Assembly (NCBI GenBank): GCA_003133265.1
Contig: PKWQ01000465.1
Coordinates: forward strand, 190-21,892
DNA length: 21,703 bases
Reading direction: 5' to 3'
DNA from: Acetobacteraceae bacterium
GTDB taxonomy: Bacteria; Pseudomonadota; Alphaproteobacteria; Acetobacterales; Acetobacteraceae
In this document: positions 8,312 through 16,332 of the stretch, piece by piece
Layout of the letters: the number at the start of each line of letters is the position of its first letter
Position numbering within the stretch: position 1 is the first letter of the stretch
Notes under the pieces: generated by a model
Database searches by the model: none
Told to the model about the DNA's origin: nothing
The model's input: the letters and a program-made list of their open reading frames with translations, nothing else
Translations under genes and position numbers: made by a program

Positions 8312-9108
8312 CAGTCGAGCCCCCCGGTGGCGTTCAGCGAGACGCGGATGCGCCGCACATAGGCACCGAAGGCCTCGGTGTTCATCACCTCCAGACCACG
8401 CGGGCGCGGCAGATCAATCTTCAGCGAGTCGAGGATGCGGCCCGGCCGCGGCGTCATCACCAGCACGCGATCCGCCAGATAGACCGCCTCGCCGATCGAG
8501 TGGGTGATAAACAGGATGGTCTTGCGCCGCTCCATCCAGATGCGCTGCAGCTCGACGTTCATCGCCTCGCGCGTCATCGCATCCAGCGCGCCGAACGGCT
8601 CGTCCATCAGCAGCAGCGCCGGATCGTGGATCAGCGCCCGCACCAGCGCGACACGCTGCTGCATGCCGCCGGACAATTCCCAGGGATAGCGATGCTCGAA
8701 CCCGTCCAGTCCGACCAGCTTGAGAAGATCGAAGGCGCGCGCGCGCAATTTCTCGCGCCCGAGCCTCTGCACATCGACCGGCAGCATGGCGTTGCCGAGC
8801 ACATTGCGCCAGGGGAATAGCACCGGGGACTGGAACACCACGCCGATATCCCGGCGCGGGCCGGTGATCGGCGTGCCGTGCAGCAGGGCCTCGCCCCCGG
8901 ACTGCGGCAACAGGCCGGCGAGGATGCGCAGCAGGGTGGATTTGCCGCAGCCGGACGGTCCGACAACAACAACCAGCTCGCCTTCGCCAATGGCGAAGTC
9001 GATATCGCTCAGCGCGGTCACCCCGCCGCCGGCGCCGCCGAAGCGTTTGCTGAGGTGACGCACGGCAATCGCCTCGCGGCTGGTCAGGGCCGTTTCCATC
9101 CCGTCCAC
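8311..9108 (-). CDS. NitT/TauT-type ABC importer ATPase (system 2), GTG start
   Basis: A 265-residue ABC ATPase with Walker A GPSGCGKST (50-58), Q-loop VFQSPVLFPWR, signature LSGGMQQR, Walker B LLMDEPFGALD and an H-loop ITHSI. It is the first gene of the divergent importer operon. GTG at 9108 is chosen because GAGGGGG (9115-9121) lies 6 nt upstream. An ATG three codons later (9099) has no comparably spaced Shine-Dalgarno sequence. Sequence resemblance to the system 1 ATPase extends over the whole chain, suggesting that both importers derive from one subfamily rather than chance co-location of distant types. Confidence 0.93.
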   Translation of the reverse strand: MDGMETALTSREAIAVRHLSKRFGGAGGGVTALSDIDFAIGEGELVVVVGPSGCGKSTLLRILAGLLPQSGGEALLHGTPITGPRRDIGVVFQSPVLFPWRNVLGNAMLPVDVQRLGREKLRARAFDLLKLVGLDGFEHRYPWELSGGMQQRVALVRALIHDPALLLMDEPFGALDAMTREAMNVELQRIWMERRKTILFITHSIGEAVYLADRVLVMTPRPGRILDSLKIDLPRPRGLEVMNTEAFGAYVRRIRVSLNATGGLD

Positions 9109-9324
9109 ACGTCACCCCCTCGATCGGGCCACCCGGAGCGGATGCCCGTCACGCCTGTTGCACGAACGCTATACGGGCGAACGAAGCAACGTCAATGGCG
9201 GAGACCTTCCCGCACCCGATTGTCCCTCGCGCAACGCCGCTTCTGGGAATTTGTCGAAAAGGTTATGTTGCACCAGAAGCGAAAATACCGCCCGTCCGCG
9301 AAATGTCGGTTAAGGACCCCTGGC
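9109..9324. other. Divergent intergenic region between importer 2 and the lactonase-like gene
   Basis: These 216 bp must carry the promoters of both divergent units. I found no convincing sigma70 -35/-10 pair. A GTTGC (9157-9161) and GCAAC (9186-9190) dyad with a 24-nt centre, enclosing CGAACG twice, is a weak operator candidate. The AAGGA Shine-Dalgarno sequence of the downstream gene is at 9312-9316. Confidence 0.4.
9115..9121 (-). promoter_or_regulatory. Shine-Dalgarno sequence fixing the GTG start of the system 2 ATPase
   Basis: On the minus strand GAGGGGG is followed by a 6-nt spacer (TGACGT) and GTG at 9108. This decides the start over ATG 9099. Confidence 0.6.
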
Positions 9325-10086
9325 ATGAAGATGCATCTGCTTTCCGGCGGCCGCCTGCGTCTGCGCCGCAGCGTCTATTATCCTGGCGCGCCGCGGGAGG
9401 AGACCATTGAATTGCCGATATCCTGTGCCCTGCTGAAGCATCCCCAGGGCAATGTACTGTTCGACACTGGCTGCCATCCCTCCGTCAGCGTCGATGCGGA
9501 AGCTCGCTGGGGGACGATGGCGCGGGTCATGGTGCCGGTGTTCACGGCGGAAGATAGCGTGGTGCATCAGCTGAAGCTGGCCAGCCTCGGGCCGGACGAC
9601 ATCGACGTGGTGATCTGTTCGCACCTGCATCCCGATCATTGCGGCTGCAACGTGTTTTTCCCCAAGGCCGCCGTCCTGGCGCAGGCCAGCGAAGTGGCGG
9701 CGGCACGGGCCGAGAACGGCCCGGCACAGGGTTATCTGCCCATTGAATGGGACCACCCCAATCTCCTCGATGGGGTGGAAGGCCAGCGCGACGTGTTCGG
9801 CGACGGGCGCATCACCCTGCTGCCGATGCCCGGGCATACGCCGGGGATGATGATCGCGCATGTCGTGCTCGACCGGGATGGTCCCTTCGTGCTGGCGTCC
9901 GATGCCGCGGCGGTGCGGGCGCATATCGATCAGCGCTATGCGCCGCGGAACACCTGGAATACCGAACTGGCGCTGGCGGCAATCGAGGAACTCGCGCGCA
10001 TGGAACAGGGCGGTGCGACGATCCTGCTGGGCCATGACGACGCGCAATGGCGCAGCCTGCGCACCGGCGCGGCGCATTACGAATAA
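9325..10086 (+). CDS. Metallo-beta-lactamase-fold hydrolase, N-acyl-homoserine-lactonase-like
   Basis: A 253-residue MBL-fold hydrolase in the AiiA/AttM-like lactonase group. The dinuclear metal site is complete: His100, His102, Asp104 and His105 in SHLHPDHCG, His171 in MPGHTPG, Asp193 in LASDAA and His237 in LLGHDDAQW. The N-terminal LSGGRLRLRRS and LFDTGCHP segments fit this group better than glyoxalase II or beta-lactamases. The start is ATG 9325, with AAGGA 8 nt upstream; ATG 9331 is possible. No signal peptide is seen, so it is probably cytoplasmic. It would open a lactone ring, but the actual substrate (acyl-homoserine lactone or another lactone) cannot be told from sequence. No luxI/luxR-type genes are nearby. 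Confidence 0.88.
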   Translation: MKMHLLSGGRLRLRRSVYYPGAPREETIELPISCALLKHPQGNVLFDTGCHPSVSVDAEARWGTMARVMVPVFTAEDSVVHQLKLASLGPDDIDVVICSHLHPDHCGCNVFFPKAAVLAQASEVAAARAENGPAQGYLPIEWDHPNLLDGVEGQRDVFGDGRITLLPMPGHTPGMMIAHVVLDRDGPFVLASDAAAVRAHIDQRYAPRNTWNTELALAAIEELARMEQGGATILLGHDDAQWRSLRTGAAHYE

Positions 10087-10113
10087 ACATCGGTCCAGCG
10101 TAGTAAGGCTGCT

Positions 10114-13100
10114 CTATCGTTGCGGCGGCAGCCGCCAGCCTTTGACGATCGCGTAGATCGCCGGGATCACCAGCAGGGTCAGAATCGTGGAGGAAACCAT
10201 CCCGCCCACCATCGGCACGGCGATGCGCCGCATCACCTCTGAGCCGGTTCCGGTGCTCCACAGGATCGGCATCAGCCCGGCCATGATCGCGACCACCGTC
10301 ATCATCTTCGGCCGCACGCGCTCGACCGCACCCGCCATGATTGCCCGGCGCAGGTCCATGCGGCTCAGTGCCGCGCCCTCCGCCTGCCGCTGCTGGCGTA
10401 TCTCGGTCAGCGCCTGATCGAGGTAGATCAGCATCACCACGCCGGTTTCCGCCGCCACGCCAGCGAGCGCGATGAAGCCGACGGCGACGGCGACGCTCAT
10501 GTTGTAGCCCAGTCCCCACATCAGCCAGACGCCGCCGACCAGCGCGAACGGCACCGAGAGCATCACGATCAGCGTCTCGGTCAGGCGTCCGAAATTCAGG
10601 AACAACAGCACCAGGATCACCGCCAGGGTCGCTGGCACGACAATTTTCAGCTTGGCCGCGGCGCGTTGCAGATATTCGAACTGCCCACTCCATTCGATGC
10701 GGTAGCCCGGCGGCAGCTTCACCTGGTCCGCCACTCTCCGGGCGGCCTCCTCGACGTATCCGCCGAGGTCGCGGCCTTGCAGGTCGATGTAGATATAGGC
10801 CACCGGCTGGGCGTTCTCGGTGCGGATGCTGGGCGGGCCGAGGGTGACGCGAACGTTCGCAACCTGGCCCAGCGGCACCATCGCGCCGCCCATGGCGGGC
10901 ACCAGCACCTGGGTGGCGATCGCCAGCGGATCGTCGCGCAGCGCGCGCGGGTAGCGGACATTCACGCCGTAGCGCTCGCGTCCTTCCACCGTCGTCGTGA
11001 CCGTCTCGCCGCCGAGCGCGGCCGCGACCACTTTCTGCACGTCGTCCACCGACAGCCCATAGCGGGCGGCCGCCAGACGGTCGGGCTCGATCTCGACATA
11101 GTGGCCGCCTTCCAGGCGCTCCGCGAAGGCGCTGGTGGTACCGGGCACGTCATGCACGACGCGCTCGACCTCGGTCGCCAGGCGTTCCAGTTCGTGCAGG
11201 TCCGGGCCGAACACCTTGACGCCGACCGGGGTGCGGATGCCGGTCGAGAGCATGTCGATGCGCGCCTTGATCGGCATGGTCCAGGCATTGCTGACGCCGG
11301 GGAGCTGCAAGGCCGCGTTCATCTCGGCGATGAGCTGATCCACCGTCTTGCCGACGGGCCATTCGCTCGGCGGCTTCAGATTGATGATCGTCTCGCTCAT
11401 CTCGACCGGCGCCGGGTCGGTCGCGGTCATCGCGCGGCCAGCCTTGCCGAAGACAGACGCGACTTCCGGGAACGACTTGATGATACGGTCCTGCGTTTGC
11501 AACAGCTCCGCCGCCTTGGTCACCGACAGCCCTGGCAAGGTTACCGGCATGAACAGCAATGTCCCCTCATTCAGGGTGGGCATGAATTCGCTGCCGAGTT
11601 GGGACACCGGCCAGGCCGTCGCCCCGAGGACAAGTGCCGATGCCAGCACGACGAAGACCGGCACGCGCAGCACCAGACGGATCATCGGCCGGTAGAGCCA
11701 GATCAGCACCCGGTTGATCGGGTTCCTGGCTTCCGCGACGATGCGGCCGCGCACGAACAACAGCATCAGCACCGGCACCAGCGTCACCGACAGAATCGCG
11801 CCGCCGGCCATGGCGAACGTCTTGGTGTAGGCCAGCGGCTTGAACAGCCGTCCTTCCTGGTCCTCCAGGGCAAACACCGGCAGGAACGAGACGACGATCA
11901 CCAGCAGACTGAAGAACAGCGCCGGCCCGACCTGCTTGGCCGCCGCGATCAACGCCGGTCCGCGCGGTTCGCCGGGTTTCAGCCGCTCGATGTGCTTGTG
12001 CGCGTTCTCGATCATCACGATCGCCGCATCGACCATCGCGCCCAGCGCGATCGCGATGCCGCCGAGGCTCATGATATTGGAGCCGATGCCGAGCGCGTGC
12101 ATCCCCGCGAACGCCATCAGCACGCCGATCGGCAAGGTCAGGATCGCCACCAGGGCGCTGCGGACGTGCAACAGGAAGACGACGCAGACGGCCGCGACGA
12201 TCAGGCTTTCTTCCACCAGCGTATGGCGCAGCGTGTCGATCGCCGCATCGATCAGCTGCGAGCGGTCATAGACCGGCTCGATGGTAACACCATCGGGCAA
12301 CCCCGGCCGCAGTTCATCCAGCTTGCGCTTGATGTTGCCGATCGTGGCCAGGGCATCCATGCCGTCGCGCTTCAGCGCGATGCCGCCGACCACCTCGCCG
12401 GTGCCGTTCATCTCCGCGATGCCGCGCCGCTCGTCCGGCCCCAGCTCGATGCGCGCGACGTCGCGCAGCAGCACCGGCGTTCCGGAACCGTCCGGATCGG
12501 TCTTCAGCACGACGTTGCCGATATCCTGCACATTGCGCAGATAGCCCCGGCCGCGGATCATGTATTCGGTTTCGCTCATCTCGATGGTGCGGCCGCCGAC
12601 ATCGCGGTTGCTGGCGCGGATCGCGTCGGACACGCGGTCCAGCGGGATGCCGTAGGCCTGTAGCTTCCTGGGATCGACGACGACCTGGTACTGCTTCTCG
12701 AAACCGCCGACGCTGGCGACTTCGGCCACGCCCTTCGCGGTGACGAGATCGTAGCGAACGATCCAGTCCTGGATGGAGCGCAACTCGGCCAGCGTCCGCT
12801 GCGCGCCGAGCACGACGTACTGATAGACCCAGCCGACGCCGCTCGCGTCCGGTCCAAGCGACGGCGTAACGCCCTGCGGCAGGCGTCTGGCCGCGAAATT
12901 GAGGTATTCCAGCACGCGCGAGCGCGCCCAGTACAGGTCGGTCCCGTCCTCGAACACCACGTAGACGAAGGACAGCCCGAAATCCGAGAAACCGCGCACC
13001 ACCTTGGCGTGCGGCACCGCCAGCAGCGCCGTGGTCAGCGGATAGGTCACCTGGTCCTCGACCACCTGGGGCGCCTGGCCCGGATATTCGGTGTAGACGA

Positions 13101-13242
13101 TCACCTGCGTGTCCGAGAGGTCCGGCAGCGCGTCGAGCGGCGTGTTGGCGACCGACCAGATGCCGAGCCCGACCAGGATCAGCGTGGCGAGCAGCACCAG
13201 CATCTTGTTGCGCGCCGACATCTCGATGAGGCGGCCGATCAT
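10114..13242 (-). CDS. cusA: Copper/silver efflux RND pump (CusA-like)
   Basis: A 1042-residue heavy-metal RND antiporter of the inner membrane that would export Cu(I)/Ag(I) through a tripartite complex using the proton gradient. The N-terminal first helix, FEDGTDLYWARSRVLEYL, GAMVDAAIVMIEN (Asp405, same number as in E. coli CusA) and a second set of helices near the C-terminus are all present. Met565, Met615 and Met664 align with E. coli CusA Met573, Met623 and Met672 at a constant offset of 8, in contexts LLFMP, PVEMSET and RIDMLSTG, so Cu/Ag specificity is better supported than Zn/Co/Cd. The start ATG 13242 overlaps the cusB stop (ATGA). An upstream extension of the frame lies inside cusB and is discarded. 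Confidence 0.96.
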   Translation of the reverse strand: MIGRLIEMSARNKMLVLLATLILVGLGIWSVANTPLDALPDLSDTQVIVYTEYPGQAPQVVEDQVTYPLTTALLAVPHAKVVRGFSDFGLSFVYVVFEDGTDLYWARSRVLEYLNFAARRLPQGVTPSLGPDASGVGWVYQYVVLGAQRTLAELRSIQDWIVRYDLVTAKGVAEVASVGGFEKQYQVVVDPRKLQAYGIPLDRVSDAIRASNRDVGGRTIEMSETEYMIRGRGYLRNVQDIGNVVLKTDPDGSGTPVLLRDVARIELGPDERRGIAEMNGTGEVVGGIALKRDGMDALATIGNIKRKLDELRPGLPDGVTIEPVYDRSQLIDAAIDTLRHTLVEESLIVAAVCVVFLLHVRSALVAILTLPIGVLMAFAGMHALGIGSNIMSLGGIAIALGAMVDAAIVMIENAHKHIERLKPGEPRGPALIAAAKQVGPALFFSLLVIVVSFLPVFALEDQEGRLFKPLAYTKTFAMAGGAILSVTLVPVLMLLFVRGRIVAEARNPINRVLIWLYRPMIRLVLRVPVFVVLASALVLGATAWPVSQLGSEFMPTLNEGTLLFMPVTLPGLSVTKAAELLQTQDRIIKSFPEVASVFGKAGRAMTATDPAPVEMSETIINLKPPSEWPVGKTVDQLIAEMNAALQLPGVSNAWTMPIKARIDMLSTGIRTPVGVKVFGPDLHELERLATEVERVVHDVPGTTSAFAERLEGGHYVEIEPDRLAAARYGLSVDDVQKVVAAALGGETVTTTVEGRERYGVNVRYPRALRDDPLAIATQVLVPAMGGAMVPLGQVANVRVTLGPPSIRTENAQPVAYIYIDLQGRDLGGYVEEAARRVADQVKLPPGYRIEWSGQFEYLQRAAAKLKIVVPATLAVILVLLFLNFGRLTETLIVMLSVPFALVGGVWLMWGLGYNMSVAVAVGFIALAGVAAETGVVMLIYLDQALTEIRQQRQAEGAALSRMDLRRAIMAGAVERVRPKMMTVVAIMAGLMPILWSTGTGSEVMRRIAVPMVGGMVSSTILTLLVIPAIYAIVKGWRLPPQR

Positions 13243-14582
13243 GGCTTGGCTCCCTCGGTGAAGCCTTGCAGGGCGGCGCGGATGTTGCTCTCCGAGTCGA
13301 TCAGGAAGTTGGCGCCGACCACCACGCGCTCGCCTTGCCTGATGCCGTCCAGCACCTGGACCCAATCGTCGCCATGCATGCCGAGCCGCACCTGTCGCGG
13401 CTCGAAGCGGCCCTCGCCACGGGCGACCAGAACGACCTGGAGCGTGCCGCTATCGAGCACTGCGGAATTCGGCACCGTCAGCATCGGCGCCGTGCCGGCC
13501 GCCGCCTCCATCTCCACGTTGGCGAACATCGCCGCGCGTAGCGCCCGGTCGGGATTCGGGATCACGATCCGCACCCGCGCGCTCCGGGTCTCCGCCGACA
13601 GGCTTGGATAGATGAACTCGACCGTGCCCTCGAAAATTCGGCCGGGGAAAGCGACGAAGCTCGCGCGCGCCGGCTGCCCCGGCACGATGGCGCCGATGTC
13701 CTGCTCCTGCACCTGCGCGATCAGCCAGATGTCGGACAGGTCGGCGGTTCTGTACAGCGCCGCACCGGCATCGACCCGCATGCCCTGCTGCACCGGCTTG
13801 TCGATGACCACGCCATCTTCGGGCGCCACGACGGCGATGCGCCGGGCGGAATGGCCGGTGCGGCGCAACCGGGCGATTTCCTCTTCCGGGATGTCGAGCG
13901 CGCGCAGACGCTGGACCGACGCCGCGCCCAAGGCCCCACCGATCCGGGCCGCGACGAGATATTCCTCCTCGGACGCGACCAGATCGGGCGAATAGATCTC
14001 GGCCAGCACCTGGCCACGCTTGACGGGATCTCCGGTCGCGGCGACGGCAAGATGCTCGATCCAACCAGGCATTTTCGTCGTGACCGTCGCCAGGTGCCGC
14101 TCGTCGAATTGCAGAATGCTGGTGGCGCGAACGGCGCGCGCGGCAGCCGGCCGCATCTCGGCCGCCTCGGTCCGCACGCCCAGGGTCTGCAACCGGCTGG
14201 GACTGATCCGCACAGTGCCAGGCGGGTCGCCCTGCGCGCCCTCGTCGGCGTAGACGGGCACGTAGTCCATGCCCATCGAATCCTTCTTGGGCACAGGCGA
14301 GGTGTCCGCCAGCCCCATCGGATTGCGATAATAGAGGATGCGGCGGTTGCTGCTCGCCGGCGGCGTGGGCGTGGGCGTGGGCGCGGGGGCCGGAGGGGCA
14401 GACGCATCCTCGAACACCGGCCGATAATCTCGCCCGTCCGCCGTCTTCCTGGGGGTGGGCGAGTAGAGCGCCTTGCCGTCCGGGTCCTGGTAGTAGAGCG
14501 GCGGGTGTCTGCCGTCGTCCGCCCGGGCGATGCCAATCGCGGCGAGCCCGATGGCCGCGCAAATCAGAACAACGGATCGCAT
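13239..14582 (-). CDS. cusB: CusB-like periplasmic adaptor with two heavy-metal-binding modules
   Basis: A 447-residue membrane-fusion protein linking CusA to the outer-membrane channel. After signal peptide MRSVVLICAAIGLAAIGIARA there are two tandem copies of the short heavy-metal-binding module. The first (about residues 28-60) begins LYYQDPDGKALYSPTP. The second (about 82-113) has YYRNPMGLADTSPVP and DSMGMDY. A Pro/Ala/Thr-rich linker separates them. The usual hairpin, lipoyl-like (VKRGQVLAEIYSPDL) and beta-barrel parts follow. Only the second module keeps the Met residues typical of metal binding. Start: ATG 14582 shares a base with the cusC stop (TGATG); a GTG one codon upstream is possible. 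The stop overlaps cusA by 4 nt. Confidence 0.94.
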   Translation of the reverse strand: MRSVVLICAAIGLAAIGIARADDGRHPPLYYQDPDGKALYSPTPRKTADGRDYRPVFEDASAPPAPAPTPTPTPPASSNRRILYYRNPMGLADTSPVPKKDSMGMDYVPVYADEGAQGDPPGTVRISPSRLQTLGVRTEAAEMRPAAARAVRATSILQFDERHLATVTTKMPGWIEHLAVAATGDPVKRGQVLAEIYSPDLVASEEEYLVAARIGGALGAASVQRLRALDIPEEEIARLRRTGHSARRIAVVAPEDGVVIDKPVQQGMRVDAGAALYRTADLSDIWLIAQVQEQDIGAIVPGQPARASFVAFPGRIFEGTVEFIYPSLSAETRSARVRIVIPNPDRALRAAMFANVEMEAAAGTAPMLTVPNSAVLDSGTLQVVLVARGEGRFEPRQVRLGMHGDDWVQVLDGIRQGERVVVGANFLIDSESNIRAALQGFTEGAKP

Positions 14583-15835
14583 CACAGGTCACCTCCGATC
14601 AGGCGTTCGATTGCGGCAAGCCCGACCTGCTGATCGAGCTGGGCCTGGAGAACGCGAAGCTCGACCTCGCGCATCTGGCGCTCGGCGCCGATGGCGGCGG
14701 CAAGCTCACCTTTGCCCTGGCTGTAGTTCGCCAGCACCGTCTGAAAGGCGGCACGGGCCTGCGGCACCGCCTCCCGCTGCAACAGCGCCTCGGTGGCCCG
14801 CGCGGCGCGCAGCCTGGCGATGGCCTCGCCCAGCGCGCCCTCGATCTCCAGCCGCGCCGCGTCGTAGCGTTGCTGGGTCGCGTCGAGCTGCGCCGCAGCT
14901 TCCCGTTGCCCCGCCGCCTCGCGACCCCAGGGCAGCGGGATGTTGAACCCGACCGTGGCTTCAAAGCCGAGTGGGCGGCTGCTATCCTGGATCACCGGGC
15001 CGGCACCGACCGTCAGGTCCGGGTACCAGGCCTTGTCCGCCAGGGTGCCGCGCGTGCGCGCCGCGACGATTGCCGCGTTGTTGGCCGATAGCGTGGGGTT
15101 GGTGGCGCGGGCGCGATCGACCAGCACCGCGAGGGCCGGCTCGGCGGCCGGGATCGGCCTCGGCCGCACTGGATCGGCGAGCGCTGCGTCAGCCGGCCGC
15201 CCGATCAGCGTGTTGAGGCGCGCGCGGGCGGCGTTTTTCTCTCCTTCCAGCCTGACCGCCTCGATCTTGGCGGTTGTCTCCTCGCTGGCCGCCTGGATGA
15301 CGGCAACCTGGTCGCCGCCGCCCTGGCCATAGCGCGCGGCGGCCGCCGCGCGCATATGGCGCGCCAGGTCAGCGATCTCCCGGTTCACCGCGATGTCGCG
15401 GGTGATCAGGCAGTACTGCGCGTAGGCGATTTTGATCTTCTCATCGAGTTCGTCCTGTGCTGCGCGCTCCCGTCCCCGGCTGGCATCGACATCGGCCAGG
15501 GCCGCCTGCTGGCGCAGGCCGCGCTTGCCCCAGAGCGGGAAGGATTGCGACAGCATGATCGTGTGCATTCTGGACGTCCCGGCATCCTTGTGCTGGTAGT
15601 TCTCGCTGATCGTCGGGTCATCCAGCGCGTCCGCCCCCCCGGCCTTGGCCGAGGCGGCTGCGGTGTCGAGCGAAGCGGCCCGCAATGCGGGGCTGAGCCG
15701 CCGGCCGGCAGCCAGGACACTCTCGGCGGTCGCGCCCAGCGGAGCATCGGCCGGTTGGGCGCGGGCAGGCACGCACGCGATCAGCCCGGCCGCCAGCATC
15801 CCGCCGGCGCCGAGCCGCCTCCACTGGGCGCGCAT
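14582..15835 (-). CDS. cusC: TolC-family outer-membrane efflux channel (CusC-like)
   Basis: A 417-residue outer-membrane factor that would form the exit duct of the Cus complex. Two repeated alpha-barrel regions rich in Ala, Glu, Gln and Arg are visible (for example ISENYQHKDAG then MLSQSFPLWGKRG early, and VGFNIPLPWGREAAGQ in the second half), as in TolC-type copper channels. The N-terminus MRAQWRRLGAGGMLAAGLIAC contains a plausible lipobox LIAC (Cys21), which would make it a lipoprotein like E. coli CusC. Cleavage after PARA (residue 26) by signal peptidase I is the alternative. It begins 1 nt after the upstream gene's stop and overlaps cusB by one base. Confidence 0.92.
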   Translation of the reverse strand: MRAQWRRLGAGGMLAAGLIACVPARAQPADAPLGATAESVLAAGRRLSPALRAASLDTAAASAKAGGADALDDPTISENYQHKDAGTSRMHTIMLSQSFPLWGKRGLRQQAALADVDASRGRERAAQDELDEKIKIAYAQYCLITRDIAVNREIADLARHMRAAAAARYGQGGGDQVAVIQAASEETTAKIEAVRLEGEKNAARARLNTLIGRPADAALADPVRPRPIPAAEPALAVLVDRARATNPTLSANNAAIVAARTRGTLADKAWYPDLTVGAGPVIQDSSRPLGFEATVGFNIPLPWGREAAGQREAAAQLDATQQRYDAARLEIEGALGEAIARLRAARATEALLQREAVPQARAAFQTVLANYSQGKGELAAAIGAERQMREVELRVLQAQLDQQVGLAAIERLIGGDL

Positions 15836-15836
15836 G

Positions 15837-16232
15837 TCACTTCACCAGATCGGCGTTGACGGTTCCCCGGACGGTCTCTGGCTCGCCTTGCACCTTGGCT
15901 GCCAGATGCAGCACCCAGGTCCCGGCCATGTCGGCGTCCACCTCGAAGCTGTAGACACCGTCCTTCGGGGGCAGGACTTTTACCGGCGCCGTCATGGTTT
16001 CCATGCCCGGCCCCATGTCGGCCTTGCTCTCGAAAATCATTGCGTCCGCAACGGACTTACCGTCCGCGACATGCACCAGCCGCACTTGGACGATATTCTT
16101 CTGGCCGGACAGTTGCGGCTTGCCGACCAGCTCGAAACGGTAGTCGGCCGATTTGGCCTGTGCCGGGGCGACAGTGAACGCGAGGCCGCAAACGAGCGCG
16201 GCGGCGCACGCGAAAATACGAGTGTTGATCAT
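15837..16232 (-). CDS. Exported FixH/YtkA-like small periplasmic protein of the copper cluster
   Basis: A 131-residue protein with a clear Sec signal peptide (MINTRIFACAAALVCGLAFTVAPAQA) and a mature domain of about 105 residues. The mature part resembles the FixH/YtkA-like immunoglobulin-type fold: ADYRFELVGKP, a central Met-containing stretch ADMGPGMETM, and a C-terminal AGTWVLHLAAKVQG strand. Its place directly before cusC (1-nt gap) suggests a periplasmic accessory to copper export, perhaps a metal carrier where a CusF would otherwise be expected; no CusF homologue is present. Met residues in MGPGMETM are possible Cu(I) ligands. GAAGGG lies about 7 nt before ATG 16232. The functional role is inference. 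Confidence 0.8.
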   Translation of the reverse strand: MINTRIFACAAALVCGLAFTVAPAQAKSADYRFELVGKPQLSGQKNIVQVRLVHVADGKSVADAMIFESKADMGPGMETMTAPVKVLPPKDGVYSFEVDADMAGTWVLHLAAKVQGEPETVRGTVNADLVK

Positions 16233-16248
16233 CGAAAGACCCTTCGTG

Positions 16249-16279
16249 GCCCGCCATCGCGCTCAGGCGCAGGGCGGGC
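16249..16279 (-). promoter_or_regulatory. Hairpin abutting the ribosome binding site of the FixH/YtkA-like gene
   Basis: GCCCGCC (16249-16255) pairs with GGCGGGC (16273-16279). An inner GCGC/GCGC stem (16259-16262 with 16267-16270) closes a TCAG tetraloop. On the minus strand it ends a few bases before the GAAGGG Shine-Dalgarno sequence, so it could influence translation or mark an RNA processing site. Confidence 0.4.
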
Positions 16280-16302
16280 AGTGAACAACCAGTTGCCGAT
16301 TG

Positions 16303-16323
16303 GACGCACCTCGAGTGTGCGTC
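16303..16323 (-). promoter_or_regulatory. Intercistronic hairpin after the Met/Cys-rich gene
   Basis: GACGCAC (16303-16309) and GTGCGTC (16317-16323) form a perfect 7-bp stem with a 7-nt loop, starting 9 nt beyond the stop of the gene at 16333. No T-run follows, so this is more likely an attenuator or mRNA-stabilising structure than a full terminator. Confidence 0.4.
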
Positions 16324-16332
16324 AGCAGGGGC

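Noticed and set aside
9152..9165. 14-bp CGCCTGTTGCACGA shared with 17521-17534
   Set aside because: Both copies are intergenic, but about one chance 14-mer match is expected in a window of this size and GC bias; no flanking similarity is seen.
9251..9269. TTGTCG and TATGTT as a promoter for the lactonase-like gene
   Set aside because: The spacing is only about 7 nt, far from 16-18; no acceptable -35 box pairs with TATGTT.
10666..12663. 665-residue plus-strand frame inside cusA
   Set aside because: It is antisense to a full-length RND pump; composition (Arg, His, Asp, Gln) is that of a shadow frame.
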